64,000 nt of DNA from Austropuccinia psidii. Lineage: Eukaryota > Basidiomycota > Pucciniomycetes > Pucciniales > Sphaerophragmiaceae. Under the pieces are notes generated by a model that was not told where the DNA came from, did no database searches, and worked only from the letters and a program-made list of their open reading frames with translations. This document shows positions 22,691 to 34,903 of this stretch, piece after piece. The DNA lies in the NCBI GenBank assembly GCA_023105745.1, contig JALGQZ010000007.1, positions 1,781,592-1,845,591 on the forward strand. Reading direction: 5' to 3'. The translations under genes and the position numbers were made by a program. How positions within the stretch are numbered: position 1 is the stretch's first letter; every line of letters begins with the position of its first letter.

Positions 22691-23095
22691 CACTAATAAC
22701 CATTGCATTGATTGTAAAACACATTTGATATTCTTTTGGTCTAGGTTTTATTTTTGTAATTCATTCAGTGCTTGAAGGATGTCATGGTTGGTATCCATGA
22801 TTTTTGTCGTGGTTTTATTATCTTGACTACTCTTGACAGCTCCATTCTTTTCTTAAAGAAATGAGACAGGCAGCCCAAAAAATGAAGAAAAACAAAAGAC
22901 AAAGGAGGAATACCTACAATGATAATTTCCGCAGCACATCCCGGAGCTACTTTGCAACAATGGGTATGCATGCATATTATGCATCGGACTATTTAAATCA
23001 CCAATTTTAATTTCAGTCGGACAGATTTTCTTAAAAACTTGAAAATTCAATTTTAATTTTTTAATTTCTAAAAAACAACCACTCCTAAGGAGAAG
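22691..23095. other. promoter and 5' leader region of the host gene
   Basis: About 400 bp between the transposase remnant and the host ATG. It includes a more balanced stretch with CGCAGCACATCCCGGAGC (22930-22950) and TTTCAG near 23015. The only open frames are short minus-strand ones (22765-23110). Transcription start and any 5' UTR intron cannot be set from sequence alone. Confidence 0.4.
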
Positions 23096-26000
23096 ATGAT
23101 CAATCAACAATCAAAGCAAACTTCTATCAAATCGAAATCAAAATCAACATCAACATCAACATCAACATCAAAATCAAAGTCAGAATTCCAAAATTTGAAT
23201 TCAAGCTCTAGCTCAAGCTCAAATTCAAAATCAATCGATCTTTTTAGTTATAATTTTAATAATCATAGAAAATCAAACTCAATATTTAAAGACATCTTGC
23301 TCAAGACTCCTCAAAAAACTTCAAATTCAATTCCAAACTCACCAAGTAGCTATCATCGTCATGAATTGAATTTTAACTTAAATCTTTCGCCTTCTTCCTC
23401 TTCAAATTCAAATTATAATAAATTAATCAAATCATCAATCCAACCTTTAAACTTATCAAATCCTTCCTTGCAGTCCATCAAATTAATCAAACAGTCAATC
23501 ATTAGAGCTAGTCCAATCTTCAATCAATCAAATACAAAAAATTTAAATCAAAATCTTTCTGATCATGGTTTACATTTTGTTCTCTTTCTCAAGGTACTTA
23601 ACTTGAATTATTTCATTTATTTTTCTTGAAAGAAATTTGTTTTCTTGCTTTCTTTCTCCTCTTTGCTCATGTCATTATTAACTTGATCAGTTTCATCCTT
23701 CAATTATTTAGGTTAACATACCTTATCAATCAATCATTTCAAATCAATCAACCTCACTTACAATTCCATTAATGAATGATCATAACATCAAACTACAACA
23801 TTCTACCATCTTCCCTATCATTCGCAAATCAACTAATTCAAGACCGGTTTTATTATACTCTAAAAATCAAATTGAATCAACCTTAACAGCTTCAGTCTTA
23901 AATTTATCTAAATCTTTTCAAATTCCAAGTCATAAATTAATTCAACCACCTCAAGCATCTATATCGATCAGAAACTTTAAAATATCAATCATTATCAAAT
24001 CTCAATCACCAAATCTACAACTTACTTTGCATCAATCATCATTCGCTGAATATGCCGTCATGTTAGATTGTTTCTCACCTTGGTCAACTGTCGGTCCAGA
24101 TTGGCCTTTCTCTGTAAGCTGATGATAATTCTAAATCTTAAAAACTTTTTAACTTTTTTTAATCAATCTTTTCTTAATCTCTTCTTATAGGTAATCATAC
24201 CAACTCCACTCTGCTTAAAAAACTCGATAAAATTATTTTTACCATCGTCAAACCAAAGTAATCAAGATTTAATTGATAAAAATCTTCTTGTCAAAACATT
24301 TCCTCCTTTACATCATCAAAAGTTAGATTCCTCTATTTTACCATCAATCAAAACTTTTGGTACCCCAAAATCATTAATTCTCTCAGATGAAGAAATTCTT
24401 CCTTTATCCGATGAATCAGAACCTGAATGTATTGATTCTTTTGAAGAAGATGATTTAAAGTCTCAAACTAATTGGGATTGGATTAATAATAATCATTCCA
24501 CTCAAGTCGAAGGAGTTTTTCAAAGTACAGATGAACTCCTGATTCTTTTTAATTCATTTCCTCAACAAATCCCTCCCTCAATAAATCATTCTTCACTCAT
24601 TGCTAAACTAGGATCTAGTTCATTATCTATATCTGTTCACCGCGGAATAAAACCAATCAATGGCAAATTAGATTCAATCTCATTAGATATCAATTTCAAT
24701 CTTAATCTGTGTTCAATTAGTACTCATTCTATCGATGATAAAATTCCCTTCAAGTTAATTGTTCCTCAAATTATTAATAAAAATATTCTTTCAGCACAAT
24801 GGTCCCCATTAAACGGTCAAGGTATCATTGGATCTATAATGCCGAAATTTCAATCCACATCAACTTCACCAATTATAAAATCTTCCCCAATCTCGCTTCC
24901 AAGTCTACCTCCCTCTCCAACTCCGTCCAATAAACTTGATTTAGGAAACTGTTTAACTGAAGTCAATTTGCTTGATACCCCTGCACCATTTCCGGACTCA
25001 AGTTTGAAAACCGGAGAAAATAATTCTTTTGAAGATTTAAATAGTTTTAATGATCACAATTATTCCCTCAGCTCAAACACTCTTAAATCAAATTTTGAAG
25101 ATGAGAATATCAATGAGTCAAATGAATTTATTGCATGGATTGATATTAAATGGTTAATGAATCACGCTTCTCAAACGGGCAATATGGAAAATACTCAACT
25201 TTCACTAAATTTACGTGGGCAATTGGAAATGGCTTTATCAACTACCCCTCAATCGGGCAGATCCAAGTTTTTTATGCCGTTTTTCTCTTTGCCTTTTGTT
25301 GATAAACATGATTGTTTATGTCAAATTTCTAATTCCCCTGTTGACTTTCCCATCGGTCAGGAACTTGAAATTATTTTACCTTCATGGGCAACTAAATCTG
25401 AAGGCGTTCCAGATCAACAATTTCATCAGATTCAACTCAGTCTAACCAAAGGTCAAACAAACTTATCAGAAGAATTCATTACCGTTAGCCTTCCTAATCC
25501 AGTATCACCTCAAAATCATCTTGCATCAATCATCCCTGAGCCATCAGCATTCTTGGCATCGCCCTGTATGAATCAACTTCCTCCTGTTGTCAAGAAAGTA
25601 ATCGTGAGGCCATTTGTCAAGCCAATTGGTTATAGAATCAGAGCTTTGAGCAATTTGTCTCGAAAACGAACAAACCGTTCAGGCAGCTTGGTAAAAAGGC
25701 TTTCTAGATTTGGTTTAGACAACAAAACAGACATTGCGAGTGAGGTGGTCAATAAAATCAAAGTTGGAATTAGCTCGGTTGAAGTGGACCTGTCAGTTGA
25801 TGCTCACCCTTTATTAACTAAATCTGAGGGTTTTATTTATCAATACTGTGAAGTTTTAATGACGCTTTGTCGACCGGCTAACGATGATGGTGAAATGGTC
25901 GTTAACCTGGGATTTTCAACTCAATCGCTTGAGGGGCTTGAAATTTTGGGAGCATGGATTGGGGATCGTGAGCTGTTACGAGAAGTTGGTTTGAAAGTGA

Positions 26001-26971
26001 AAGAAAATCAAAACGATAATCAATTGGACGTAGAGCTGAACTTGGCTTGTATTGGCGTTGGTTTGATTAATGGATTCATTGACCAGATTCCCAAGTTAAG
26101 GTTGATTGTTCAGGGTCGAAAGTGCGTTCTTTGGAGAACTAATTCAGAATTTGGCCAGAAGCCGAACAAAGATGAATCAGTTGAGATTGGGGAGGCCATA
26201 CGACAACATTGTCTCCTTCCATTCTTTTCTGTTCCACTTGCAGTCTACAAGGTCGCATTAAACCACTCCCTCGGTGTGACTGTTTCGATTGAGGACTCCA
26301 ACATGCTTATTCTTCAAGGCTTTCTCTCCCCTATCATGCTAATTAAATACTCGGTTTCTCCCAAGAAAACTTTGCACGCAAAGGTATCCATCAAGACCAA
26401 TACCCCTTTGCCAAAATCCTTATCATTGGATTTAGCGAAAGAATGCTCGAATCAAATGATAGGATGGCGTAGATATTACGAGTGCAAGTGGGAACTGAAT
26501 TGGAAGACGATACTAATTTGTTGGCTTGTGTATTTAGTATCTGTAATTGGCATGAACCTTGATCAAGTTGGATCACAAATCGATCAATTAAACGAAATAG
26601 TCTTGAAGCATTATCAACATAGACAGTTGGTTGACGTAGGAATAACCAATCAATTAAAGGAGAATTCAAGCGATTTACAGACTGAAGATAGAGTCCAGTC
26701 AGATCAAAGTATTCTTAAACATAAACATGAAACCGAGACTAGAGATGAATTCAAGGAGATGACCATGATTGAGGAAAGATCAATATCAGATTTGATAAAA
26801 AAATTTAAAGAAGAAATTGAGGAAAAAGTGACCAAAGAAGAAGCAAATGATCAGATCAAATCTAAAGGAAAACTGATGAAATTGATACTTTTCAAACCGA
26901 TTTCGAAATTCAAACAAAAATTCTTTGAAATAATCTTTTGGGTGAAAAATGTAATAAAAGATGAATCATAG
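23096..26971 (+). CDS. host gene: predicted 1226-residue protein with one C-terminal membrane segment
   Basis: Three exons join in phase 0: 23096-23593, 23712-24113 and 24191-26971 (166, 134 and 926 codons). Residues 1-166 are Ser/Asn/Lys-rich low complexity, with a TCAACA-encoded Ser-Thr tract. The middle (about 190-310) looks folded, with FAEYAVMLDCFSPWSTVGPDW. Residues 340-700 alternate acidic low-complexity and beta-rich pieces. A folded region near 830-1060 ends in a conserved-looking WRRYYECKWELNWK. One likely transmembrane helix, TILICWLVYLVSVIGM, lies at about 1073-1088. A charged, coiled-coil-prone tail of about 135 residues follows (IEEKVTKEEANDQIK). The shape suggests a membrane-anchored protein with a large soluble part. 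I do not recognise the family and assign no function. The ATG at 23096 is the first in the long first-exon frame. Confidence 0.85.
23594..23711 (+). other. intron 1 of the host gene
   Basis: 118 bp, donor AAG|GTACTT, acceptor TTATTTAG|GTT. Phase 0. Without splicing the frame ends at 23627-23629. Confidence 0.8.
24114..24190 (+). other. intron 2 of the host gene
   Basis: 77 bp, donor TCT|GTAAGC, acceptor CTTATAG|GTA. Phase 0. An in-frame stop follows the donor by one codon, and the frame past the acceptor is open for 926 codons. Confidence 0.85.
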
Positions 26972-28439
26972 AAACTTTTGTCTAAATCAATAAACCGCAA
27001 AGCATTTTTTCTGCTATTATCATTCAGGGATTATTTTATACAGTTAAAAATGTCGAATGTACTGTACACACATATATCATTCAGGGATTATTTTATATAG
27101 TTGAAAAAAATGTATACATTATCATTCAGGGATCATTTTACAGCTAAAACAGGATGTATATAACTATGATTTTTATGAGGAGTGAGATTTTATGCAAATT
27201 AAAAGGAAGGTCCTATCTGGTTTTTTTTCGAAAAAAATAAATAAATTGGGTCCATCCATTTTGGTAATTTTTTTGAGCAATGTACAGTACAGTACAGTAC
27301 AAAAAACTCATGTTTGTGTTTTAAAAAAAGAACATTTAGTGCATGATTCAAAAACAGTAAAATGAACAAACCAAATAAGGACTTTCATTATTTTACTTAT
27401 CTTGCCATCTCGAGGAAACTCTTTGGGCCGGTCCTGCGGCTGCGCAATTCTATGCCAAATTCTTCGGTCTATAAATCTCAGGCCCCATTTATGGTTGAGT
27501 ATAATTAAATATTTTCATAACATTAAAAAAGAGAAATGATAAAAATATTGTTTTTTTTTAAGACTTTTTCTTAGAAAAAAAGTATTTTAAAATATAAGTA
27601 TATATATTGTAACTCACAGTGTGGTTTGATTACTTTAAGAATTGAAAGTTTTAATTTTTAATTTTTTTTTTTAAAATGATATATATATATATTTATATTT
27701 ATATTTATATATCTTTTCAAAAAAAATTAAATAAATTATTAAAAAAAAATAATGAGAAGAAAATAAGAAAATAAATAAATAAATAATAAATAAATCTTAT
27801 ATAGATATAAATATATATACATTTATTTATTTATATATAAATTTTAATTTTTAAAATAATAATAACAATGATAGTAAAATGAACTTCAAAAATAATTAAG
27901 GTCCAATTAATGACTAGGTTTTGAATTGATTTTTAAAATAATTTAAAAATTATTTTTAAATTACTTTTATTTAAATTTTAGTTCATTTTAGTTCATTTTA
28001 GTTCATTTTAGTTCTTTTTTTTTTTTTTTTTTTTTCAAAACAATTTCAAATTCTATAGCTTTTAAAAAGTTTAAAATCAAAAAATCACCATTTTTTTTTT
28101 ATTATTATTTTTAAATTTATTAAAAAATTTCTCATTTTTTTAATTCTCAATAAAAAAAAAAAACTTTGGATGACCTAAAAAATCCTTTTAGTAATCACTA
28201 CCATAATAGTTGTCACAAATGTTCATTTAAAATGTTATAATTAATTGATAAATCATCAAAATCAATTCCTACACTGTCATAAATGATTCAATCCATGCAA
28301 CAATGAGGTGTTGTTAGATGAATCATGTTTCATTGGTCTCTTCTGGATGGGAAACCTTAAATTCTTTGCATTAAGTTGATATTTGAGGTCTCATGTTAGT
28401 AATGGATATCATCATGACATTCATAGCTTAACAATTTAG
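26972..28439. other. 3' flank of the host gene, A/T-rich, with short repeats
   Basis: Contains three repeats just past the stop codon (listed separately), a GTACA microsatellite at 27281-27301 and a decamer array (TTTTAGTTCA) at 27977-28014. Beyond these are homopolymer runs. The polyadenylation site cannot be fixed. No gene seen. Confidence 0.5.
27019..27150 (+). repeat. three spaced copies of an ATCATTCAGGGATTATTTTA motif in the 3' UTR region
   Basis: Copies start at 27019, 27077 and 27121, each followed by (A/T)CAG(T)TAAAA-like bases. They begin about 48 bp after the stop codon, so they probably lie in the 3' UTR or the termination region. Confidence 0.7.
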
Positions 28440-29180
28440 GAAAAGGTTGGGGTTATGCTTTATTGTGTGGATCATGGCAGCTCATATGAAACAGTTGGCC
28501 ATCTGTTCAAAATTGGTAAGCTTACTGCTTACCACATTTCTCAAAGTATTGTGCAAGCCATCTTAGAGGCATTACATGATTTTACAATAGTGTAAATTTT
28601 CCTATTTCTTCATTATGGACTGTTATTGATGTTTGAATTCTGTATTTATAGATTTTCAGATGTGAATGATGAAATTGAGTGGGAGAGAATCAAAGAGTCA
28701 TTCAAAAGAAGACATATGGACTTACCAATATTATTGGGGAAATTGATTAAACTCATATTCTAATCATTCCACCCTAAAATAATTAATGTAACTAATATTT
28801 CAACCATAAAGGATGGAATTTCATTTAATTCAAATGCATTGTGGATGGGAATGGAAATTTTTGTAATTTAAGTATTACAGCTAAAACTTAAAATATGCTG
28901 ATTATCCTCCCACTTTTTTTTATATAGGTTTATGGAAGTCTTCCAGGTTTGATACATTATAATTACATATTTTCAAAATCTCAAATTGGAAAAGATCTTC
29001 TAAATGGTATTACCATATTTCCTCAAGATTGTTTACTTATTGTTGATTTGGGTTATTTTTATAAACTACCAATACTTACACCTTCAAGGAATCAGCATGA
29101 TTCTGAAAACATCAATTTTAATATTATACACTCTTCAAATAGGTTAGTTAATGATATAGTGTTATGGTATTAAATCTAAA
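28440..29180 (+). pseudogene. PIF/Harbinger-like transposase (HARBI1 type), decayed
   Basis: Plus-strand blocks in the family order, split by stops, one or two intron-like gaps and a frameshift. They are HGSSYETVGHLFKIGKLTAY and HISQSIVQAILEALHDF (28473-28590); FSDVNDEIEWERIKESFKRR (28653 onward); IGEID..THI, the first catalytic Asp block, broken by one missing base (about 28733-28755); HKGWNFI..KCIVDGNGNF (28806-28860); YGLPGLIHYNYIFSKSQIG; CLLIVDLGYFYKLPILTP with the second catalytic Asp; and FNIIHSSNRLVND. The intron-like gap at about 28591-28652 ends in TTTATAG. It differs from the copy at 22 kb and so represents another lineage. No terminal repeats found. Confidence 0.8.
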
Positions 29181-30807
29181 TGATCTAGAATTGACCTTTT
29201 CATTTCATAATCTTAATTGATTTTTTTTTTTTGGAAAATTAAAAAAACCATTTTTGTTGTTTGATGGAACCCCAGGAAATTCTCCCTTTATACAAAACCA
29301 AGGTCACAATTTTATGCATGATATTGCACAACCTACTTAATAAAAAATGTATTAGATTGTATTTGTAAAAATTGGTTGTCCATTCCCCATTAGAAACCCA
29401 TTGAAAAACTCTTGTGTTAAGATAGTGGAGGATATACAAAAAACATGTGTATTAGTATTTAACAAGTAGTAGAAAAAAAGATATTTGAATTTATAGAATA
29501 GGATTAATTTGGGGTGGATATCTCTTGTGTTATTTTAAATGGTTTGAATTATGAATTCAATTTATATAGGAAAAATTATAAAATAAAAAATTTGTTATCA
29601 CTTTAAGTCAAAAAATTTCTTTAATAAAATTTTCCTAAATTAAATTCAAAAAAAATCATACAGATATTAATATATAGTATGAGTCACACAAAATCTTTAA
29701 GAGAAAAAAGATTTGGCCATCAGCATGTATACTTATATAATGGATTTGATGCAAAAATAATAATAATAAAAACACACATGCAAAAATTTTATAAGATATT
29801 TTGAAGCTCTTCTTGTAAATGATAAAGCTCAGCAAGATATTTTTGGAATAAATGGTAAATAAATTTCTGCTTTGTGGCCAATTCTAATTCCAGATGACCC
29901 TGTTAATGAGTTTTATTTGCAATATTTGATTTTAAAAAGTAATGTTCCTTGTTTAATTTCTCATTCTATTTTAAGAGATTTTTAGTTTGTTCAATATTAT
30001 CCATATTCATCTGGGTAGAAATAATGTATGAGAAACTTTGTATTTTTGATAATTGATAATTATTGGATATTTCCTTATAATGGAATAAATTAGAATTAAA
30101 AAAGAAACAATAGATTATATGGAGTAATAATTCAATATATGTGGATAAGTCTTTATTAAAAGAGATTCAAAGAAATCCATTAGAATTCCTTTAAAAAAAA
30201 TTTATGCTTTTAAATTAAAAATAACAGATTTTCCCCAAATATAACCTGAGATTTTAATCCAGATAAGTAATTGGAAAGGTTCTATTCCAAAGGCAATGAT
30301 AATATGCCACATGAAAAGGATTATTAACACAATTACTTCAGGTGAACTTTCCTTTTCATCTCCTCTAAGTATCCTCTTATAATACATTCCAACCCTGCTA
30401 TTCAATTTCAAATCAGAACTCATCATTTATATGCTTTAGACTATTATTTTGGATTCATGTTGTTTAATTCCTAATTTTATTTTATTAAGCTAATTAATAT
30501 GAATATCTAAGAATTTCATATCAAGAGCAAAACAAATAAAAGGAATATTATATAATTTTAAAAAAATTTATTCAAGAAATATTAATTATAAAACAAAATA
30601 CTATTACTATTTGTTTTTATAAATTTATCTATTTTTTTTTTGCAACATAATAATTTATATTTCCAATTTCATGTATTCTAAATCAAACCATACTTTATGC
30701 TTATTAAAATAACTGACTTCTATTAAAATAATTGGGAAATAAATTTTAAGCTCAATCATATTTGATAATTTATCTATTTTTTTTTACATACCATCCCAGT
30801 TATAAAT
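29181..30807. other. A/T-rich DNA with short coding-like scraps, unassigned
   Basis: Around 29800-29980 the plus strand reads ALWPILIPDDPVNEFYLQYL and ILKSNVPCLISHSILRDF between stops, which looks like old coding sequence of unknown type. Elsewhere nothing is recognised. Confidence 0.3.
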
Positions 30808-33431
30808 TGTGAGCCTGTGAGGTATATATGACATACCCATAAGTCCACAAATAAATTTATATACAATTGATTTAGTCTTTAAAAGAATTTTCAATTGAAT
30901 TTAAATTAAAAAATAACAAAAAATAAGTATAACCTTTTTTTTGAATAAACAAAGTTATAATTATTATATCATTTTTTGGTTTCTACACCAAAAAAATAAA
31001 CTAGGGTACACCAATAGAGTGTGATAAAAAAATGATTTTTTCTTATTTTATTAGAAGATTTAAGAATCTCACAGTAAAATTTCTACTTTTTTTTAATATT
31101 TTTTAAAATTGTTAAATTTAAGCTTAAATAAGGTTAAATTTAAAGTTGCATAAGGTTTATGCAAACATACCAAAATTTTAGTTAAAATTAAGGTGTTGTT
31201 TGTATTTACTGAATTGGCCAAGGATTTGCCATACAGAATGTAAATCCTGTGTGAGCTCAATTTAAAGGGATTTAAGGCCAAAGTATGGCTTTAAATAAAT
31301 AAAAGGGCAAAATTTACACAAAAAGGTGGGACAAAGGAAAAAGACCAAACAGAGATGGGGTACCCAAATTTTTGGATCTGCAAGGATTCAATTAAGGTTG
31401 TCCACTTGTATTGGAGGATTTTAAACCTTATTTAAACTTTAAGATTAAAATTTGACCCAACATTAAATTTTAACCTGGTTTTATCCCAATTTGGACAGGA
31501 ATTTCAAGCTGCCAAAGGGCAAATCCCAATATGAAAGCTTGAAATTGAGGTTTTAAGAACCTTCAAAGCTTAATTAAGCTTAAAACCTTTAAGCTTACAA
31601 GCATTAAAACCTTATCAAAAGTTAAGGATTGGTGTGTATTACTATTTTACATGGAAAAATAGTAATAACTTAAAAAATTCATTGAAAATCCAATTCTTAA
31701 TGGATTTGCCTGAACTTTTCACAAAGATTACAATTTAATCTTATCTATGTATAAGTTAAATTTTAGGTATCTTTTATAAACAGGTTTTATTGGTAATTAG
31801 CCTGCAAATTTCCTCTTTTTGAATTATACTTGAAGAAAATGAAGATTTCTTTGAAAATTAATTGAAAATTGAGCTTAAGATATTTTTGCTTGAAACTCTA
31901 TTTTTAAGTTTTTAATTTGATGAAGTTTAATATAAATAAGCTTGTCTTATATTAAAACCTAAAATAATTAACCCAAATAAGGATTAAAGCTACTTGGAGT
32001 TAAGAATAACATTGGTTTTAAGAACTTTCAAAGCTTAATTAATCTTGAAAATTTTAATTTACAAGCATTAAAACATTATAAAAAGTTAAGGTTTGGTGTG
32101 TATTGCTACTTTACATGGAAAAATAGTAATAACTTCAAAAATTCATTAAAAATCCAATTCTCAATTGATTTTCCTGATCTCTTTACACAGATTACAACTT
32201 AATGTTATCTGAGTATAAGTCAAATTTTAGGTATCTTTTATAAACAGGTTTTATTGGTAATTAGCCTGGAAATTTACTCTTTTTGAATTATACTTGAAGA
32301 AAATTAAGATTTCTTTGAAAATTAATTAAAAATTGAGCTTAAGAAATTTTTGCTTGAAACTCTATTTTTAAGTAGTTAATTTGATGAAGTTTAATATAAA
32401 TAAGCTTATCTTATATTAAAACTTAAAATAATGAACCCAAATGAAGATTAAAGTTACTTGGAGTTAAGAATAACACTGGTAACTTTAAATTGGAATTAAA
32501 AATAAGTTACCTTAAGTTAAGAACCTTATTTTAAGCATTGTTTTTCAGTTTTTAGCTTAGAACACCCTCTATATCCATTATGAATTATGAGAGCTGCTCT
32601 GAAGACATAAAAAGAGTCTGTTTGTCAGTGTTTTTGCCCATCATTCATTATTAATCCAATTATATTAGACATTTAAACAGGTAAAGTTTTATTACATATA
32701 AAATATTATTGTTAAAGTAATTCTTAAGTTATTTTATTCTTTATTAATGTTAAATTTAAGAATTGAAATAATAGAATTCAGATTATTGTTGTAATCACCA
32801 ATAATATATTTTATTTTATAAAATTATCATCTTAAATACCTTTTAAAATCCACAAATTACTCTTAAAAACTCTTTAAATCATACTTTAACTATAAAAAGT
32901 TGTTTTATATTTGGAATATTGATTTTTTGGAATGTTTTTAGCTTATAATAATTATTTAATATAATAACTGTTGTATTTGACTTGTTGTATTAAATATATA
33001 TTATAAGTAAGTTTTTCTATGAAGTTCTATATTTTTATCTATTATTAGTTTTTTATATAGAATTTTTCTATAAGAATTATTCCTGCACAGTGTGTGTAAC
33101 AGTTCTTTTATATATCATATTTATATTATTTATAAGTGGTTTTATTCATATTTTCCACATTTAATTGTCTCATTAAGAGATTCCTACTAATTGTTATAAT
33201 TATCAGTGACTATAACAGTAATAGAATAATTACACTTTATTATAATTATTGAGATTTTTATTATTATTAAATTATTTAATAATAATTAATTGTTTTTTAA
33301 TATAATTATTTTCAATAATTGAATATATTTGTGGTTATAATATTTTATTATATTATATTTTTCTACTGAGGAAAGTCATAGTACTCTTGATATGGTTACT
33401 ATTCTCAAGAGTTTAATAGACAAACCTTACA
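30808..33431 (+). repeat. 5' LTR A (about 2.6 kb)
   Basis: From TGTGAGCCTGTGAGG to CAAACCTTACA. Ends match LTR B (CAAACCTTACA at 38880-38890) and LTR C. A weak TATA-like CATAAAAAG lies near 32609, about 820 bp from the end. Small open frames inside (31093-31281 and others) are not genes. Confidence 0.7.
31549..32478. repeat. 465-bp tandem duplication within LTR A
   Basis: Two head-to-tail copies start at 31549 and 32014 with GGTTTTAAGAACYTTCAAAG and remain alignable to GAGTTAAGAATAACAYTGGT. The copies differ by scattered substitutions. The corresponding LTR C sequence seems single-copy. Confidence 0.8.
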
Positions 33432-33989
33432 TTTAGGGGCCTGGCCATGATTTTAACCAATTTTTGGGACATAAATCATATTCTAGACCTTATTTTACTC
33501 CTTTTTGACGTAAAATTGCCATATTTACTTTAATGTTGGCTTTTTTGGGACTTATCCATTATAAATAATCTTTCTAATATTAATAAAGTTATTTTTTCTT
33601 AGGAATATTGTTTGAAACAATATACTATTGAGTGATTTGGAATAAATTTATCTTGTCTCAATAGTGGCTTTGCACATCACAGAATTGAAGTTTATTCTTT
33701 GAGTTATTCTAGTATAAAGTGAATAATAATACAGTTTTGATTAATAAATTATTAATTGCATAATTATTATTTCTTTAAAGAAAATATAAAATAAAATAAA
33801 AAATTTCAAAAAGTTAAAAATCTTGACTTGAAAACATTTTTCTTTATTCTTTAGAAATTTTTCTTTATTATTGATGTAATTTGCCATGAATTACATTAAA
33901 ACAACTTTATCTAATAAGTTGAGTTTATAAGTTATTTTTATTGTTTAATTAAATAACTTATATTTTTTTACTTTCTCTGGTTTAATTAA
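33432..33989. other. leader between primer site and ORF-X exon of element A
   Basis: Noncoding, A/T-rich. It ends with a polypyrimidine stretch and TTAATCAG at about 33986-33993, a plausible splice acceptor before the coding exon. Confidence 0.4.
33434..33449 (+). promoter_or_regulatory. candidate primer-binding site of element A
   Basis: TAGGGGCCTGGCCATG, two bases after the LTR. Same position and sequence class as in elements B and G. Confidence 0.5.
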
Positions 33990-33993
33990 TCAG

Positions 33994-34092
33994 AGAAAGT
34001 TCTTCAGAATCTGAGGTCTCAGAGTCTAGAATTGAAATTCAAACCAGCCCAGCACCAAGGGGTTTAATTACCAAAGAACCTTTTAAAGGTCC
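33994..34092 (+). pseudogene. element A: ORF-X exon 1
   Basis: A short open exon with the motif SPAPRGLITKEPFKGPAG. SP-x-P..LITK is shared with element B, and LIT-KK with element G. It is followed by a donor GCAG|GTGAAT in the same codon phase (1) as in B and G. The first exon base and any upstream exon are uncertain. Confidence 0.5.
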
Positions 34093-34140
34093 AGCAGGTG
34101 AATTCAATCAATTTCTTAGTCCATTTTTCTTTAAATTGAC

Positions 34141-34903
34141 ATGAAATTACTCCTCCTAGAAGTGTAAGTAGCTACTACATCCAATCAAATGGATCTGGAC
34201 CAGGACATTCAAGTCATAAATCCAAAGGGCAAAATTGTCAGCCCAGAGGAAATGTAAGATGCCACAACTTCCACCAGTTCACAAAGGTTAGCCAGAACCT
34301 TTGAAGCTCTTATTGAGACTACAGAAGCTGACATAACTTCTATTCCTGTTGTCAGACCTGAATCATTTCCAAAAGGCAACAACAGAAATATACCAGTCTC
34401 AATACAAGAACTGGTTTATGGCCGCAAAGTAGCAGGAGTGGGAACCTCTTCCAAGTCTTTGGATGGGCACAAGGAACTCATATATTCAAGTTAAGAAGCT
34501 CATGGGCCCAGAAAAGACAGAGGATCTTCAGAAGGGTTGGACACCAATGTATTGCAAAGGACAAGTCCAACAGATAAAAGCTTGGTTGAAAAACCAAAGC
34601 ATGTTGTCAGAGGACTAGAAGAAGAAGTTGGTCCAAGGAAAGGACAACAGCCCAGTGGAAGCTCCCCAAGCCTCTAAAAGAAGAAATACGCCTCAAAAAG
34701 CTCAAATAAAGGGAAAGAAAACCCCAAAGAACAATCAGAAGGGAAAGGCAAAGCCCAAGTGGAATGAGCATTACCCACAGAACTACAGAATTCCCAAGAA
34801 AGAGAAGACAGTCATGGACAATGTGTTCAATATGGAAAGAACTCTGATGAATTTCAAAGACAAGGAGGAGGAAAGAATTAACAAATCCTTTCCAAAGAAA
34901 TAG
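34141..34903 (+). pseudogene. element A: ORF-X exon 2 overlapping the start of gag
   Basis: After an acceptor-like CTCCTAG (34158 area) the sequence reads MDLDQDIQVINPKGK, the counterpart of MELDSEVELIPQKGK in B. The C-terminal part (34628-34903) reads NYRIPKKEKTVMDNVFNMER and TLMNFKDKEEERI, about 70% identical by eye over 40 residues to B (40183-40308). The gag frame over the same bases (ELQNSQ..HGQCVQYGKN) is only about 52% identical. Several stops and at least one frameshift break it here. Confidence 0.6.

Noticed and set aside
25215..25445. 76-codon frame inside the host gene
   Set aside because: Alternative frame of the large third exon.
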